Positions 11,894-23,373 of a DNA stretch of 64,000 nucleotides are shown here, in pieces; within the stretch, counting starts at the first letter, position 1; the number at the start of each line of letters is the position of its first letter. The translations under genes and the position numbers were made by a program. The notes below the pieces were generated by a model. It was not told where the DNA came from, made no database searches, and saw only the letters and a list, made by a program, of their open reading frames with translations. The stretch is taken from NCBI GenBank assembly GCA_037013495.1, contig CM072812.1:74507840-74571839 (forward strand), given 5' to 3'. Source of the stretch: Hippophae tibetana (taxonomy: Eukaryota > Streptophyta > Magnoliopsida > Rosales > Elaeagnaceae).

Positions 11894-12245
11894 TGTTAGA
11901 GATTCAATTCAATCCAGAAACGTTCATAAAACCATATGAACTCATAATTTAAATGCAGTGGAAACAAAATTGGATTGAAAACATACCTCCTGCCATTGAT
12001 AAAATTTCAGCACTTACACGGGAATTCCAATGGATTTTCTGTTCGATGCTTTCACTGGTTTCTCACACTTATTTTCTGCGTATTGATGGTGTATCTGAAT
12101 TGTTATGCAGTTAATAGTGAGAGGACCCGAGACTTTATTAAGGTTCTTCCATCAAGAACCTCGTTCGGTTTCGGAACCGACGTACGGTTCCGACGAAACC
12201 AAACCGTTACCACGATTCACTAACATTGCACCACTTTGATTTACA
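11894..12245 (-). repeat. 3' LTR of copia 11894-18365
   Basis: 352 bp. It pairs with 18014-18365, with five transitions between them. It contains an 8-bp inverted repeat, CGGAACCG at 12172-12179 and CGGTTCCG at 12185-12192, separated by 5 bases. This could form a hairpin in RNA or single-stranded DNA. Confidence 0.95.
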
Positions 12246-12258
12246 TTCTCCCACTTGG
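12246..12258 (-). other. Polypurine tract of copia
   Basis: On the minus strand the sequence CCAAGTGGGAGAA directly precedes the LTR start TGTAAATC. This is the usual plus-strand priming site for reverse transcription. Confidence 0.8.
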
Positions 12259-12522
12259 TGCAAACGTTAAGCGAAATTCTCTTGAGTAACAAAACACATG
12301 AATCATAGCGATATATCCTCTAAGAGCGAGTATTATCTTCCATGTATTACAATGTATTTAGTTTCTCAAGTACTATACTTTATGTGGTAACTAAACTTAA
12401 TGAATAAATCCTATATTTATTCTTGGTCCAATATAAATTTTCTCAAATAAATTAAGGTGCACATGAATATGAGAAAATATCACAATATATAAGAGTTTCA
12501 TTAATTAATTGTATATATACAT

Positions 12523-14706
12523 TTACAAAGTGGAACCAATTCCCATTTTCTCTACATGATCCTTGAATTTCATTGGTGGCATGCCTTTAGTCAAAGGATC
12601 AGCAATCATCAACTCAGTGCTTACGTGCTCAATGACCACTTTCTTTTCCTTAACACGTTCTCTTATGGCCAAGTACTTAATGTCGATGTGCTTACTACGA
12701 CTACCACTTTTGTTGTTCTTAGCCATAAATACAGCAGCTGAGTTGTCACAGTATAATCTTAATGGCCTAGAAATAGAGTCAACTACTCTAAGCCCAGAAA
12801 TGAAACTCTTTAACCATACACCATGCGATGTGGCCTCAAAACATGATATGAACTCGGCCTCCATAGTGGAAGTAGCAGTCAAGGACTGTTTCGCACTCCT
12901 CCAAGACACAGCTCCACCGGCAAGCATGAAAATGTAACCAGATGCTGATTTTCATGAATCAATACAGCCAGCAAAGTCCGCATCGAAGTAGCCAATTACT
13001 TCCAGTTCATCGGTTCGTCTATACATGAGCATATAATCCTTGGTTCCTTGTAGGTACCTCATCACTTTCTTTGCAGCTTTCCAATGGTCAACACCTGGAT
13101 TACTCTGATATCTCCTTAGCATCCCAACAACAAATGCAATGTCAGGTCTGGTGCAGACCTGAGCATACATCAGGCTTCCAACAGCTGAAGCATATGGAAT
13201 GGTTTTCATTTGTTCTCTTTCAAAATCATTCTTTGGGCATTGGTCCAAATTGAACTTATCACCATTCACAATGGGAGCAACACTTGGTGAACAATCCTTC
13301 ATCCGAAATCTCTCTAAAACTTTATTGATATAGGTTTCTTGAGATAAACCCAACACACCTCGAAGTCTATCTCTATGGATCTTAATACCAATGACATAAG
13401 ATGCCTCACCCATATCCTTCATATCAAAATTTTTAGAGAGGAATTGTTTTACCTCGTGTAGCAAACCCCTATCATTGGCTGCAAGCAAAATATCATCCAC
13501 ATATAGCACCAAAAAACAAATCTTACTCCCACTAACCTTCTGGTATATACATTGATCCATGACGTTCTCTTCAAAACCAAATGAAGTGATGACGTTATGG
13601 AATTTCAAATACCATTGACGGGAAGCTTGTTTTAATCCATATATGGATTTATTAAGCTTACAAACCAAATGCTCACCATCACTAGAGAAGAATCCTTCCG
13701 GTTGTTTCATATAAACCTCTTCCTCTAGGTTACCATTAAGGAAAGCTGTTTTCACATCCATTTGTTGCAAATCCAAATCAAAATGGGCAACCAATGCCAT
13801 GACCACACGAAGTGAATCTTTCTTAGATACAGGAGAAAATGTCTCTGTGTAGTCGATTCCTTCCTTTTGAGTGAATCCTTTGGCAACGAGTCTTGCCTTA
13901 TGTCTCTCAATGTTGCCTTGTGAATCTTTCTTTGTTTTGAAGACCCATTTACATCCAATGGTTTTCACACCATCAGGCAACTTGACGAGATCCCAGACTC
14001 GGTTAGACACCATAGAATCCATCTCTTCTTTCATGGCATTGTACCATAAGTTCGAAACCTCAGAACTCATGGCCTGTGAAAACGTCTCAGGATCATTTTC
14101 GGCTCCAACATTATAGTCACATTCTTGTAGATACACAACATAATCATTAGGAATCGCTGATTTCCTTACTCTAGTAGATCTTCTTAATGTTGCATCAACA
14201 TTCTCCTGAGGAGCAGGATCATGTTGTTCAACTGGTTGTTCAACAGTTGTAGGCATCTGTTGAACTTCAAAATCTATTGGATCAGGATCAACAACTTGTG
14301 GTACTTCCAAGACTGGTTCTTCAACACGCGTTTGTACTCGAGGCGTGTTGTTAACAATAACGATCAGTCCATTACTTGAAGTGGCATATTGAGCATCTAA
14401 ATGATCTTTCTCAGAACCAATACCCTGAGATCGATCGCTCCTACTAATCAAGTAATTCTCAAGAAATTTTGCATTTCTTGATTCCACAAACCTAGTGTTA
14501 TGAGATGGATAGTAAAATCTATAACCTTTAGACCATTCGGCATATCCAATGAAATACCCACTAATGGTCCTTGGGTCCAGCTTTTTCTCTTGTGGATTAT
14601 AAATCCTCACTTCAGACGGGCATCCCCAAACGCGCATATGTTGCAAACTCGATTTCCAACCTTTCCATAATTCAAATGGTGTCTTTGAGACAGCCTTGGT
14701 TGGAAC
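12523..14706 (-). pseudogene. Copia reverse transcriptase and RNase H
   Basis: Minus strand. From 14646 it reads the integrase tail (KLDPRTISGYFIGY), then reverse transcriptase with CKWVFKTKKDSQGNIERHKARLVAKGF, AFLNGNLEEEVYM and the catalytic LYVDDILLA. RNase H follows with [42 protein letters not shown] and SKHIDIKYL, and DPLTKGM at the end. One in-frame TGA (12949-12951) falls after the DADFAGCIDS motif, where relatives usually have arginine; a CGA-to-TGA change would explain it. Apart from this stop, the 14646-12523 reading frame is continuous. Confidence 0.93.
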
Positions 14707-15480
14707 TCAGTTTAATATATGCACAGCCGTCTTTAAAGCTTCAATCCACAAGGATTTAGGAAGATTGGAGTTGCTAAGCATACTCCGCACCATTTCCAAT
14801 AGTGTTCGGTTTCTTCTTTCTGCTACACCATTTTGGTCTGGTGAACTAGGCATAGTGTATTGGGAAACTATCCCATGTTCTTGAAGAAACTTAACAAACG
14901 GACCAGGTGCTTGTCCATTCTCAGTGTATCTACCATAATATTCACCACCTCTATCTGATCTCACGATCTTTATTTGCTTTCCACATTGTTTCTCTACTTC
15001 AACCTTAAAGCTTTTGAAGGCATCCAATGCTTCGCTCTTATTATGAAGCATATAGAGATACATATATCGAGAAAAATCATCAATAAATGTGATAAAATAT
15101 TTCTGACCTTGAATGTCCTTGTCCGGACAACATATATCCGTATGTATGATTTCTAATATGTTTGAACTCCTTTTGGCACCTTTCTTTGACTTGTTAGTCT
15201 GCTTTCCCTTAATGCAGTCCACACATGTCTCAAAATCAGTAACATCTAGAGTATTAAGTACCCCATCTTTCACTAATCTTTTAATTCTTTCTATGGAGAT
15301 ATGTCCTAATCTCCTATGCCATAACGTAGAAGAGTCATCGTCAATAATACACCTTTTAGTGCCAGCTTGAACATGCATAGCGTTATGAGTGGCATTATTT
15401 CGTAAATTAATGCAGTAAAGACCATTAGACAAAATACCATTCCCAACACAATCAGATTTATTAAATAAATTGAAAGATAT
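14707..15480 (-). pseudogene. Copia pre-integrase and integrase
   Basis: Minus strand. Contains the pre-integrase zinc finger (LWHRRLGHIS...CVDCIKGK: H-x-H and C-x2-C ligands) and the DDE core. The aspartates lie in HTDICCPD and RSDRGGEYY, the glutamate in GVAERRNRTLLEMVRSML. It ends at an in-frame TGA near 14707, after TAVHILN, and coding resumes in the same frame on the other side. Relatives carry arginine or a similar residue here, so this may be another CpG-type transition. Confidence 0.9.
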
Positions 15481-15664
15481 TTATGAAAAGTGAAAGGAAT
15501 AACCATAAGGTACAAGTCTTGAAATTGAAATCAAGTTTCTAGAGAAACTTGGAACATAAAAGGTCTTTTCTAATTTTAAAATAAAACCACTACTTAAAAT
15601 CAAACTACATGTCCCTACAGCCTCCACATGTGAGCCCATCCTGTTACCGGATAAGATGTATTGC
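15481..15664 (-). pseudogene. Protease remnant lacking the active site
   Basis: Minus strand. Only the C-terminal half of the copia protease region is readable, with GNRMGSHVEAVGT, LEKTFYVPSFSRNLISISRL. The segment expected between the gag zinc knuckle and this part, which carries the D-S/T-G catalytic motif, is absent: the gag tail runs straight into YILSGNR. The frame also shifts relative to gag. Confidence 0.8.
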
Positions 15665-16493
15665 TCACTTCCCACTGGCTTCCTTAGATTTTGAATACCC
15701 TTTATTCTCAAGCCATTTCTGGAATCTGATACAATCCTTCTTCATGTGTCCCTTCTTTTTACAAAAGAAACACTTGGATTCTTTCTTAATATCAGCCTGA
15801 GGTGGAATTATCCCCTTTCCTTTATGCTTGTATTGAGATTTTTCTTTCTGGTACGTTGTAGCCAACATTGCACTTTCACCAAATTCCATAACAAGCCTCC
15901 CTTCCTCTTGAACACACATGGTCATTAGTTCATTGATTGACCATTTATCTTTATGTGTATTGTACGAGATTTTGAATGGCCCATACTGATGTGGGAGAGT
16001 GTTAAGGATATAGTGCACCAGGAAGGATTCTGACATCTCAACCTCGAGATGCTTAAGTTGAGCCGCAATGTCCCTCATTTGCATAATGTGCTCGCGCACA
16101 CCTTTCACACTGGTGAGTCTTAAAGAAGAGAACTTTATAATAATGGTGCTTGCTAAAGCCTTATCTGAAGTGACGAATTGATCATCAATGGCCTTTAGCA
16201 AGTCTTGAACATTGGTATGCTGATCAACGGAACCACGAATACCAGCATAGATTTTAGTCTTAATGAACATCATACTAAGGCGATTAGATCGTTCCCATTG
16301 TTCATAAAGCATGATATTCTCTGGAGTACTGGTTTGAGTAATTTTAGGTGGTTCGTTTTTCCTAATAGCATAATCAATATCCATCCACCCTAATTGAAGG
16401 AGAATTCTTTCCTTCCATATTTTATAGTTATCCCCTTTCAGATCGGGAATATCACAGCGGATATCAGAGAAATTTACAGGTTGAGAAGCTGCA
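15665..16493 (-). pseudogene. Copia gag
   Basis: Minus strand. The UBN2-type gag reads through from about 16493 (GDNYKIWKERILLQL) to a zinc knuckle, CFFCKKKGHMKKDC, close to the C-terminus. The family's start codon region lacks an ATG: a stop lies just upstream of 16493, so the first in-frame ATG is internal, at 16384. The start codon has either been lost or lies across an unseen splice. Confidence 0.88.
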
Positions 16494-17996
16494 ATTAAAG
16501 ATTATATGCTTATTAAAATTTGAGGCCTAAACTATAGTCATTCTTTATCAATGTAAATCATGAATAATATGAATCTAGTGACATAAAACTTGCATGTGGG
16601 CTAAAGTTTTAATTCAATTAAATTCATTCTAACTTTACGATAAAACTATCAAATTATGTTCTTTTTCCTAATCCCTGTGGGTAAATTAGAAAATATAATT
16701 TGATATTATATCCTAATTAATCACACAAAAATATAATAAAAATTCATGTGGGATAAGATTTATTATATCAGATATGATTAATTACAATTAATATTTATTT
16801 TCTAAATGTGATCCTAAATAAACTTTATTATAGTTTTAATTAATTAAAGATGCTGTGGCTATTCCCTAATTAATTAAACTATATGAATCACTTAAATATT
16901 AATTAAATTCTTATGCTCAATTATTGCATAAAACCATAAGCAATATTAATTTAATATCAAATGTGCAAATATTATTTATCTTAAATTGCATATATGACAA
17001 TAAATTATACAAGCAAAATTAAATAATATAAGCACTAATTAAATCCATAAGAGCCATTAAAAATTTAATTTAATTATGCATAAATTATTTAACTAAATTT
17101 TATATGTATAATTAATTGCAAAATTTATACATATAAATACACAAAACAAATAATTTAAGCATAATGTATTTAAATAAAATTTTAATGTGCCCAAAAATTA
17201 TTTAAATAAATATAACATGTATAATAAATATTATAAATATGATAAACATAAATTAAAATTATATTCGGAATTTATTTGTATTTTTATTTTTTTTATTAAA
17301 ATCAAATTCCAAATGCATATTTAAAATAAAGTCAGAGACAAGTTATAATGCTAAAATCGTTACAGCCCAGTGGAAAGTCTCACTTGTGCCAACTAGTGAA
17401 GTTTGGGTTCCATTCCCAGTTGAAGTAATTTTTGTTTAAAAAAACAAAATAATAATAATAATAAATAATCAAACTATAAATATATATAAATATAAGTTTG
17501 ATGCAAAAATAAGTAAAATATTTGTTGCAGCCCACTGGATGAGACTATTTAAAGTTTCACGCAGGACCCGTGTTCGACTCCCTCAGACAGCGTGTGTTTT
17601 GATTTTTTTTTTTTAATAAACTTCATCTTCAACCTCTAGCCGGGTCGATCCGACCCGTTTTTCACTAACGGATACCCGGTCGTATCTTTTTATTTCGGCG
17701 ACGGAATCCATCGTTCTTTTTATCAAAATTCTCAGAATTCGATTTCCGAGTGATTCATGATCTTAATTTTAAGTAGAAACTTCATTTTAAATAAAAAGTT
17801 AATTAATGAAGGAAATAAATACCCACGGCAAATTGGATTTATTTTCTTTATTGTTTTTCAAGTTTAATTTTACAGAATCATTCAAAAATCAATATTGAAA
17901 CACTTTATAATTTCCATATGCATCAAAAACAATCAAAATAAAAAATCCAAAATTTCAGTTCTTCGTGTTCAAAGAGCAAAACAAAGTTGTTTTCAA
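16494..17996 (-). mobile_element. Long AT-rich leader of copia, with two tRNA-like motifs
   Basis: 1.5 kb non-coding leader between primer site and gag. Two short stretches look tRNA-derived: CAGCCCAGTGG at 17363 with GGGTTCCATTCCC at 17405, and CAGCCCACTGG at 17528 with GTGTTCGACTCCC at 17570. These resemble pol III internal box B with an upstream partner, as in tRNA-related SINEs. Otherwise nothing is seen. Confidence 0.55.
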
Positions 17997-18011
17997 ATGG
18001 CTCTGATACCA
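17997..18011 (-). other. Primer binding site (tRNA-iMet) of copia
   Basis: The minus strand reads TGGTATCAGAGCCAT two bases inside the 5' LTR end. It is complementary to the 3' end of initiator methionine tRNA, as in most plant copia elements. Confidence 0.93.
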
Positions 18012-18013
18012 AA

Positions 18014-18365
18014 TGTTAGAGATTCAATTCAATCCAGAAACGTTCATAAGACCATATGAACTCATAATTTAAATGTAGCGGAAACAAAATTGGATTGAAA
18101 ACATACCTCCTGCCATTGATAAAATTTCAGCACTTACACGGGAATTCCAATGGATTTTCTGTTCGATGCTTTCACTGGTTTCTCACACTTATTTTCTGCG
18201 TATTGATGGTGTATCTGAATTGTTATGCAGTTAATAGTGAGAGGACCCGAGACTTTATTAAGGTTCTTCCATCAAGAACCTCGTTCGGTTTTGGAACCGA
18301 CGTACGGTTCCGACGAAACCGAACCGTTACCACGATTCACTAACATTGCACCACTTTGATTTACA
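18014..18365 (-). repeat. 5' LTR of copia 11894-18365
   Basis: 352 bp, starting TGTTAGAG and ending TTTACA on the + strand. Same length as 11894-12245, with five transitions. The downstream flank repeats AGTAC. Confidence 0.95.
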
Positions 18366-18480
18366 AGTACTTCTTTGGCTCTTTTTTATCCTATGATGAA
18401 GCTTTCAAGTTGATTAATGATGGATGGTTGCAATATAATAATGGTGCTAAATTAGCTGTTAACAAGAGGTGTTTTAATTG
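18366..18480 (+). pseudogene. GRAM-domain exon fragment
   Basis: The frame starting at TAC in the target duplication reads YFFGSFLSYDEAFKLINDGW and goes on LQYNNGAKLAVNKR. This matches the C-terminal half of GRAM domains in plant membrane-associated proteins, where an FF-x-S-F-x-S-x-D-E-A-x-x-L-I motif is typical. The upstream flank before the copia ends TTTTTATGGCAG, a good splice acceptor, so the copia sits exactly at an intron-exon boundary. No other GRAM-gene exons were found nearby. Confidence 0.7.
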
Positions 18481-18829
18481 TACTATTGTTTATTAGTTGT
18501 GGTTAATGCAAGAAATTTAACTATGAGAAAAATTTACTTTTGAACTCTTTGTATCATTTTTATCACTATATACATGTATACATTGCACTTTTTCTGAAGT
18601 TTTTTTCTTATTGTGACTTGTGATATGATGCTACTACTATTTGGAATAGTGGACTCATTTAGAGTGTGGTGATTGCTAAATCGTTCTTATATGTCTAAAT
18701 GACATCGATATGCTATTTTATGTTTGCACTTCACTCGGACACATATAATCAGCCATGACATTCATCTTTTGCATTATCAAATGAAAAATAGGGCAGCAGG
18801 CGTACCAGGGCAACAGACGCACCAGGCGT
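18481..18829. other. No gene seen
   Basis: Probably intronic or flanking sequence of the captured or decayed gene fragment. A short repeated GGCGTACCAGG/GACGCACCAGGCGTAC stretch lies just beyond, at 18795-18832. Confidence 0.5.
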
Positions 18830-19171
18830 ACTATGTTTTGAGTCTCAAAATAGATAAAATAAATAAATAATATGCTTAAGTTATTTCTATTATATATTGT
18901 GCTTATTAACTTTTAGTGTATAATAAACTCTCAAATATAATTATACTTTTAATTTTAATATAATATGATTTTTAATATTGTATTTAATAAATTTATTGTA
19001 ATTTATATTGATTTTTAATATTGTAATTAATAATTATATTTTTTTAATGTATGGATATCCTATGGCCTCAGTTATTAGAAAACCAAGGTCATAGGTAATG
19101 ACCTATGGTCTCTCTCATTTAGGTTTCGATTCTTATAATCGTGGCCATAGGTTTCGATTCTTGTAGTAGTG
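18830..19171 (-). mobile_element. CACTA-like terminus, copy 2
   Basis: On the minus strand the terminus CACTACTACAAGAATCG lies at 19155-19171. It is followed inward by repeated CCATAGG motifs and an AT-rich tract homologous to 4340-4500. It is in inverted orientation to the copy at 4130. The far end of this element was not located. Confidence 0.65.
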
Positions 19172-19754
19172 TGTATACCAATTTAATCATGCAAAGAATA
19201 TATCAACATAAATATACATGATCCGCTAATACTAATTGACTTTCCAAAAGTTACCATTTGAGCTCAAGCAAGCCAAATGCAATAATAAGCATGAAAAACA
19301 ATCAGATCATAGAAAATCCATATATTGACAAATTTAGTAATTCAATAATATATGTTGGATTCTATGGCCTAGGTAAATTTCTAAACCACGTAAATTTTGT
19401 GTTTCCTTTTACTGATTTGATATATTCATATACTATTATTTATTTTTTCTTTGCACGACAAATTGGTATAAGAGCCAAATATAGCACTATTATATAACAA
19501 TTTAAAGCTCTCGATGAGACGAACATAACAACGAAATAATAGCTTAAATTGAAAGTCAAACGCATCGCTAGAGTGCTACTTCCAGAAAATGAGTCAACTT
19601 ACTGAATTGGATCAAATCAACTAACCGAGTTGAGCCATCTAAGCCATTTGACTGAACCACTTAGTCGTTGACCAAGCTGTCAACTTGAGCCGCCTAGTTC
19701 ATTGACCGAGTTATTGATTGTTGACTAACAAGTTAACTCAGTCATTAATGAATA

Positions 19755-20048
19755 CATGTAGTTCTTTGGTTGGAACAAGTCGGGCTATGACCCGCAAATT
19801 TTTCATGAGGAATGTTCAGAGCACATGGTTCAAATTATATCATCACAAGAAGAATCATGAGAAGATTTTGATGATCTTGAATAGCATATAACAACATCAT
19901 GATAATTTATATAATCTTGTTTCTGAAGTTTGGATATCTTGTTTGATGGATGTTTTATTTGATAGATGTTTATGTGCTCATGTATTTAAAGGAATGAATT
20001 ATTATATGGACCTATTTTTGCCCAAATATCAGCTCATCTTTCTTTCCT
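19755..20048 (+). repeat. Direct repeat D, copy 1
   Basis: About 300 bp sharing TAGTTCTTTGGTT, ACAAGTCGGGCTATGA, ATGGTTCAAATTATA and ATGTGCTCATGTATTTA-type blocks with 21172-21490 in the same orientation. Confidence 0.8.
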
Positions 20049-20154
20049 ATTTCCCTGGTATGAAAACATCATGGTAATCACTAGCTAGCCAAGTACAGGA
20101 AAACCACAAAGAATCATCATATCTTCAAAATTAATTCTTGTTTCACCCCAAGGA

Positions 20155-20876
20155 CACTACTACAAAAAGGGCACTAAAGTCGGTTAAAACCCGACTGTAA
20201 GCTAATTTAAAGTTGGTTCGCTGAACCGACTTTAAATTAAATGACTTAAAGTTTAAAGTCGGTTCACGCGGTGAATCGACTTTAATTTTTTTTTTTAATT
20301 TATTCTTTTTCAACCTGTATTCGAGCAGAAAAAAAATCAAAATTAGTTTAGCAAATAGTTCAAATAATACAAATATTTGAAAAAGAAAATATTAATTAAT
20401 AGTAGAAAAATTACCATGGTTTTGTTCTATTTTATTCAAGATCATCATATTCTTCTCCGTATGTTATAATACAAACCTACATATATAATGCAAAAATCTA
20501 TACACATAAATAATAACACATAATAACAAGAAAAAAAATATGAATAACAAGGGATCTACAAGATTAGTTAGAGAGGAAGAAAACTCACTAACCGATGCTG
20601 GAAATGGTAGTCGTAGGTGGCAGAAAATGAGAAAGAGTGGATGAGGAGATTTTCGGTTTTTTAGAGTTCTAAAACGCTGAAAATAGTTTCTGTCTGGGAA
20701 GAAAGAAGAGAAAATATTTATCCATGTGTGTAACGTCGATTGACACCTAGAACCAACGCTACATCCTACGTGGATAGCGTCAGTTCTATATCGAACCGAT
20801 TTTAAACCAATTTAAAGTCGGTTTTTGAAAAAACTGACTTTACGTATCGACTTAAATACCCATTTTTGTAGTAGTG
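20155..20876 (+). mobile_element. Non-autonomous CACTA element, copy 2
   Basis: Starts CACTACTACAAAAAGGGCAC and ends CCATTTTTGTAGTAGTG, with a perfect 3-bp target duplication GGA (20152-20154 and 20877-20879). Subterminal AAAGTCGGTT motifs occur in both orientations at each end. The core (about 20550-20640) is homologous to 10520-10640. No transposase is present, so mobility would depend on an enzyme encoded elsewhere. Confidence 0.92.
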
Positions 20877-21171
20877 GGAAATACAAAAGTATTAGTTTAT
20901 TGGCACTAAAACTCAACTAAACTAAGTAACAAATTATAGTTATACTTGACTTCACATATATAGCTCATTATAGCATTAAAAATACCATCTTGATTCCAAA
21001 TAGCTTCATATTTATAGACAAAAGATTAATACAATGCTAATATGATTTCGAAGGGATGTGGTTTTTATTATATTACTCTGGTATCGATGTGATAATCTCT
21101 TTTACTAATCTTTTAGCATATATAAGTTATTTTTGTGAATTCATGATATTACATTCTTATTTTGAATTTAA

Positions 21172-21490
21172 TTACATATAGTTCTTTGGTTAGAACAAGT
21201 CGGGCTATGATATGTAAATTTGTGATGATATACGAGAAGAATGGACAAAACATATGGTTCAAATTATAACATCACAAGAAGAATTAGGAGAAGAATATGA
21301 TAATCTTGAATAATATAGAACAATACCATGATAATTTTTATAATGCCTTAATTTTTCTATTCCTATATCTTTGAAGTTTGGACTGCTTGTTTTATGGATG
21401 TTTATATGCTCATGTATTTAGGAGAATGAATTGTTATATGGACCAGCTGTTTTTTGCCCAAACTTCATCTCATCTCTCTTGCTTAGTTTC
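21172..21490 (+). repeat. Direct repeat D, copy 2
   Basis: Second copy of the 300-bp block at 19755-20048. The two copies flank the CACTA element but do not start or end at it, so they are older than, or independent of, that insertion. Confidence 0.8.
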
Positions 21491-22154
21491 TTAGTCACTA
21501 TGTTGGTGATTCTAAATAAACCAAGTTTCCTCTCCTTGAAATAAATTGAGAATATCACAAAATCCATGACAAAAGAAACAAAATCATTTTATTTGTAATT
21601 TAAGTTTAATATATATATGTATTGTATATAAATTATTTTTTTTGTAATAAATTTAATTCTCAAGTAATTAATTAATATTTAAGTTTTCAATTATTTGTAT
21701 TATTTAAACTTTATTAAATAGATTTTGGTTATTTTTGCTATTATGTGATCAAATACAAATTCTGAGTATAGTAGAATATGAGTAAAATTTGTAAAATAAA
21801 TACAAAAATTAAAATCAGTTAATAACCGACGACTTTAATGCATGATTTTGGCGTAGTGAGTTCATGCATTGAGAGCATCAACAAAATTAGGAAAAAAAAT
21901 TAGAGAGACCATAAACAAAGTCAAATAGAGAAAATACTCTGTGAGTGTGAGAATTTTCTACGAGTTTGGAGAAATACCTAAGATATATTATTAGTGAGAA
22001 AATCTGTATTTGTATTCTGTATATTTTCTATTGAGTTCAATAATATTTACTAGCTCTTGTGGACTTAGAAAATTATCGAATCACGTAAATTTTGTGTGTT
22101 TCCTTTTACTGATTTGATATATTCATAAACTATTATTTATTACTTCTGTGTACA

Positions 22155-23127
22155 AAAAATATAACTCTAAAAGTTGAGAAATTAATACCGCTAAATACTA
22201 ATTTATTAAAAACTATTAGATTATGTCATTTATGTCTTTTAGTCTCTTAAATTAGAAATAAGGTTATTTAATCCTTTAACTTTTTCAAAAAATGCCAAGA
22301 AAAATTTATATTATTTTAATATTGTTTTATTAAAATATTATTATTTTTCTATAATATGAAAAAAATCACAAAATATTTTAAAACAAATTGTTAATTGTAA
22401 CTATTTTATTTTATTGTTTCATTAAAAATTTGTATTAAAATTTAAAATATATATTTAAATAAATTTTTGTTTAAAACTTATTTTTCTGTTTTTTTTTCTT
22501 TAACAATTTTATATTAAATTTTATTTTTACCATTATCAAAAACTCAAATTTTAACTGCATTTTAATCACTTCATAAAAATTAATAATATTTTAATAAAAA
22601 TATTATTAAAATAATATAATTTATTATTAATTTACTCTTTTTTATAAAATTGATTAAATAATACCATTTTTAATATAAAAGATTAAATAAGAAAAATAAA
22701 TTACTGATTCATTTTTGTATCAACTCACCCTAAAATGAAAGTAACATAGTTTAAAGTTGTATACATAAACGACAATACGACTATTGTCTTCAGATAGTGA
22801 AAGGTTACAAATTCTGATTGGCATTATATATTTAACTATAAAAAATCACATTATATATTTAATTAACAAATTAAATTATTCAATATACCTATATGGATCT
22901 TGTCCTTATCATATTGGTTAAGCACGAATAATTCACAAAAATTAAAAAAATAAAAATTTCATGTCACGTAGCTTTATATTTGAGTTATCAGAAACTGCTT
23001 AATTTATCTAGTAATTTTACATTAAGAATCAACCCTCCTCTAATTTTAAGTCACAGTTGGAATTATACTATAATATAGTTTGAAATATATATATTCCTAA
23101 TTCATTTGGGTCATTTGGGTGATGAAG
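22155..23127. other. Intergenic, upstream of the LysM receptor gene
   Basis: Very AT-rich with no coding domain. The last few hundred bases are presumably the promoter of the gene at 23374. Confidence 0.6.
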
Positions 23128-23138
23128 TATATATATAA
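23128..23138 (+). promoter_or_regulatory. Candidate TATA box
   Basis: TATATATATAA lies about 240 bp before the ATG of the LysM receptor gene. This is a position-based guess; the region is AT-rich and a second weaker TTTATATG lies near 23211. Confidence 0.35.
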
Positions 23139-23373
23139 GTTCATATCCATTTTATAATGTATCTAAAGAATCAAAGTCATTGAAATCAAAGCAACAGACA
23201 AAAGTGTCCTTTTATATGCGCTATGAAATCCTATTTTATTTGATTGAAAGTTCCTAGTCATGCTGTTAAGCTTTTCTTTCAACCTTTACTAGAATGTACC
23301 TTCAACTTATATTCATTGAAACTTTAAACAATTAACAGCTACTTGAGAATCCAACCATCCAGAGCTCTTAGCC

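Larger units (their letters stand above)
11894..18365 (-). mobile_element. Ty1/copia element with perfect TSD
   Basis: 6472-bp element, minus strand, with two 352-bp LTRs (TG..CA ends), primer site, polypurine tract and gag-pol. Flanks are AGTAC at 11889-11893 and AGTAC at 18366-18370. The LTRs differ at only five positions, all transitions, so insertion was recent on a plant time scale. Gag and most of pol are readable, but the protease catalytic region is deleted and two in-frame TGA codons interrupt pol (near 14707 and 12949). It is not autonomous as it stands. The pol sequence resembles the Tnt1/Tork-like group, but the lineage is not proven. Confidence 0.93.
19340..22154 (+). mobile_element. 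Decayed copia relic with LTR ends
   Basis: The block 19388-19460 (CACGTAAATTTTGTG... ending CGACA) recurs at 22080-22154 (ending GTACA) and looks like the 3' end of two LTRs. Directly after the first, at 19464-19476, is TGGTATAAGAGCC, a copia primer site with one mismatch. No gag or pol domain remains. The interior is interrupted by the CACTA element at 20155-20876. The starts of both LTRs are unclear. Confidence 0.6.

Noticed and set aside
11975..12223. 82-residue frame repeated at 18095-18343
   Set aside because: It is within the copia LTR and is present twice for that reason.
19258..19497. 79-residue frame near the copia relic
   Set aside because: It runs through the LTR end and primer site; not a gene.
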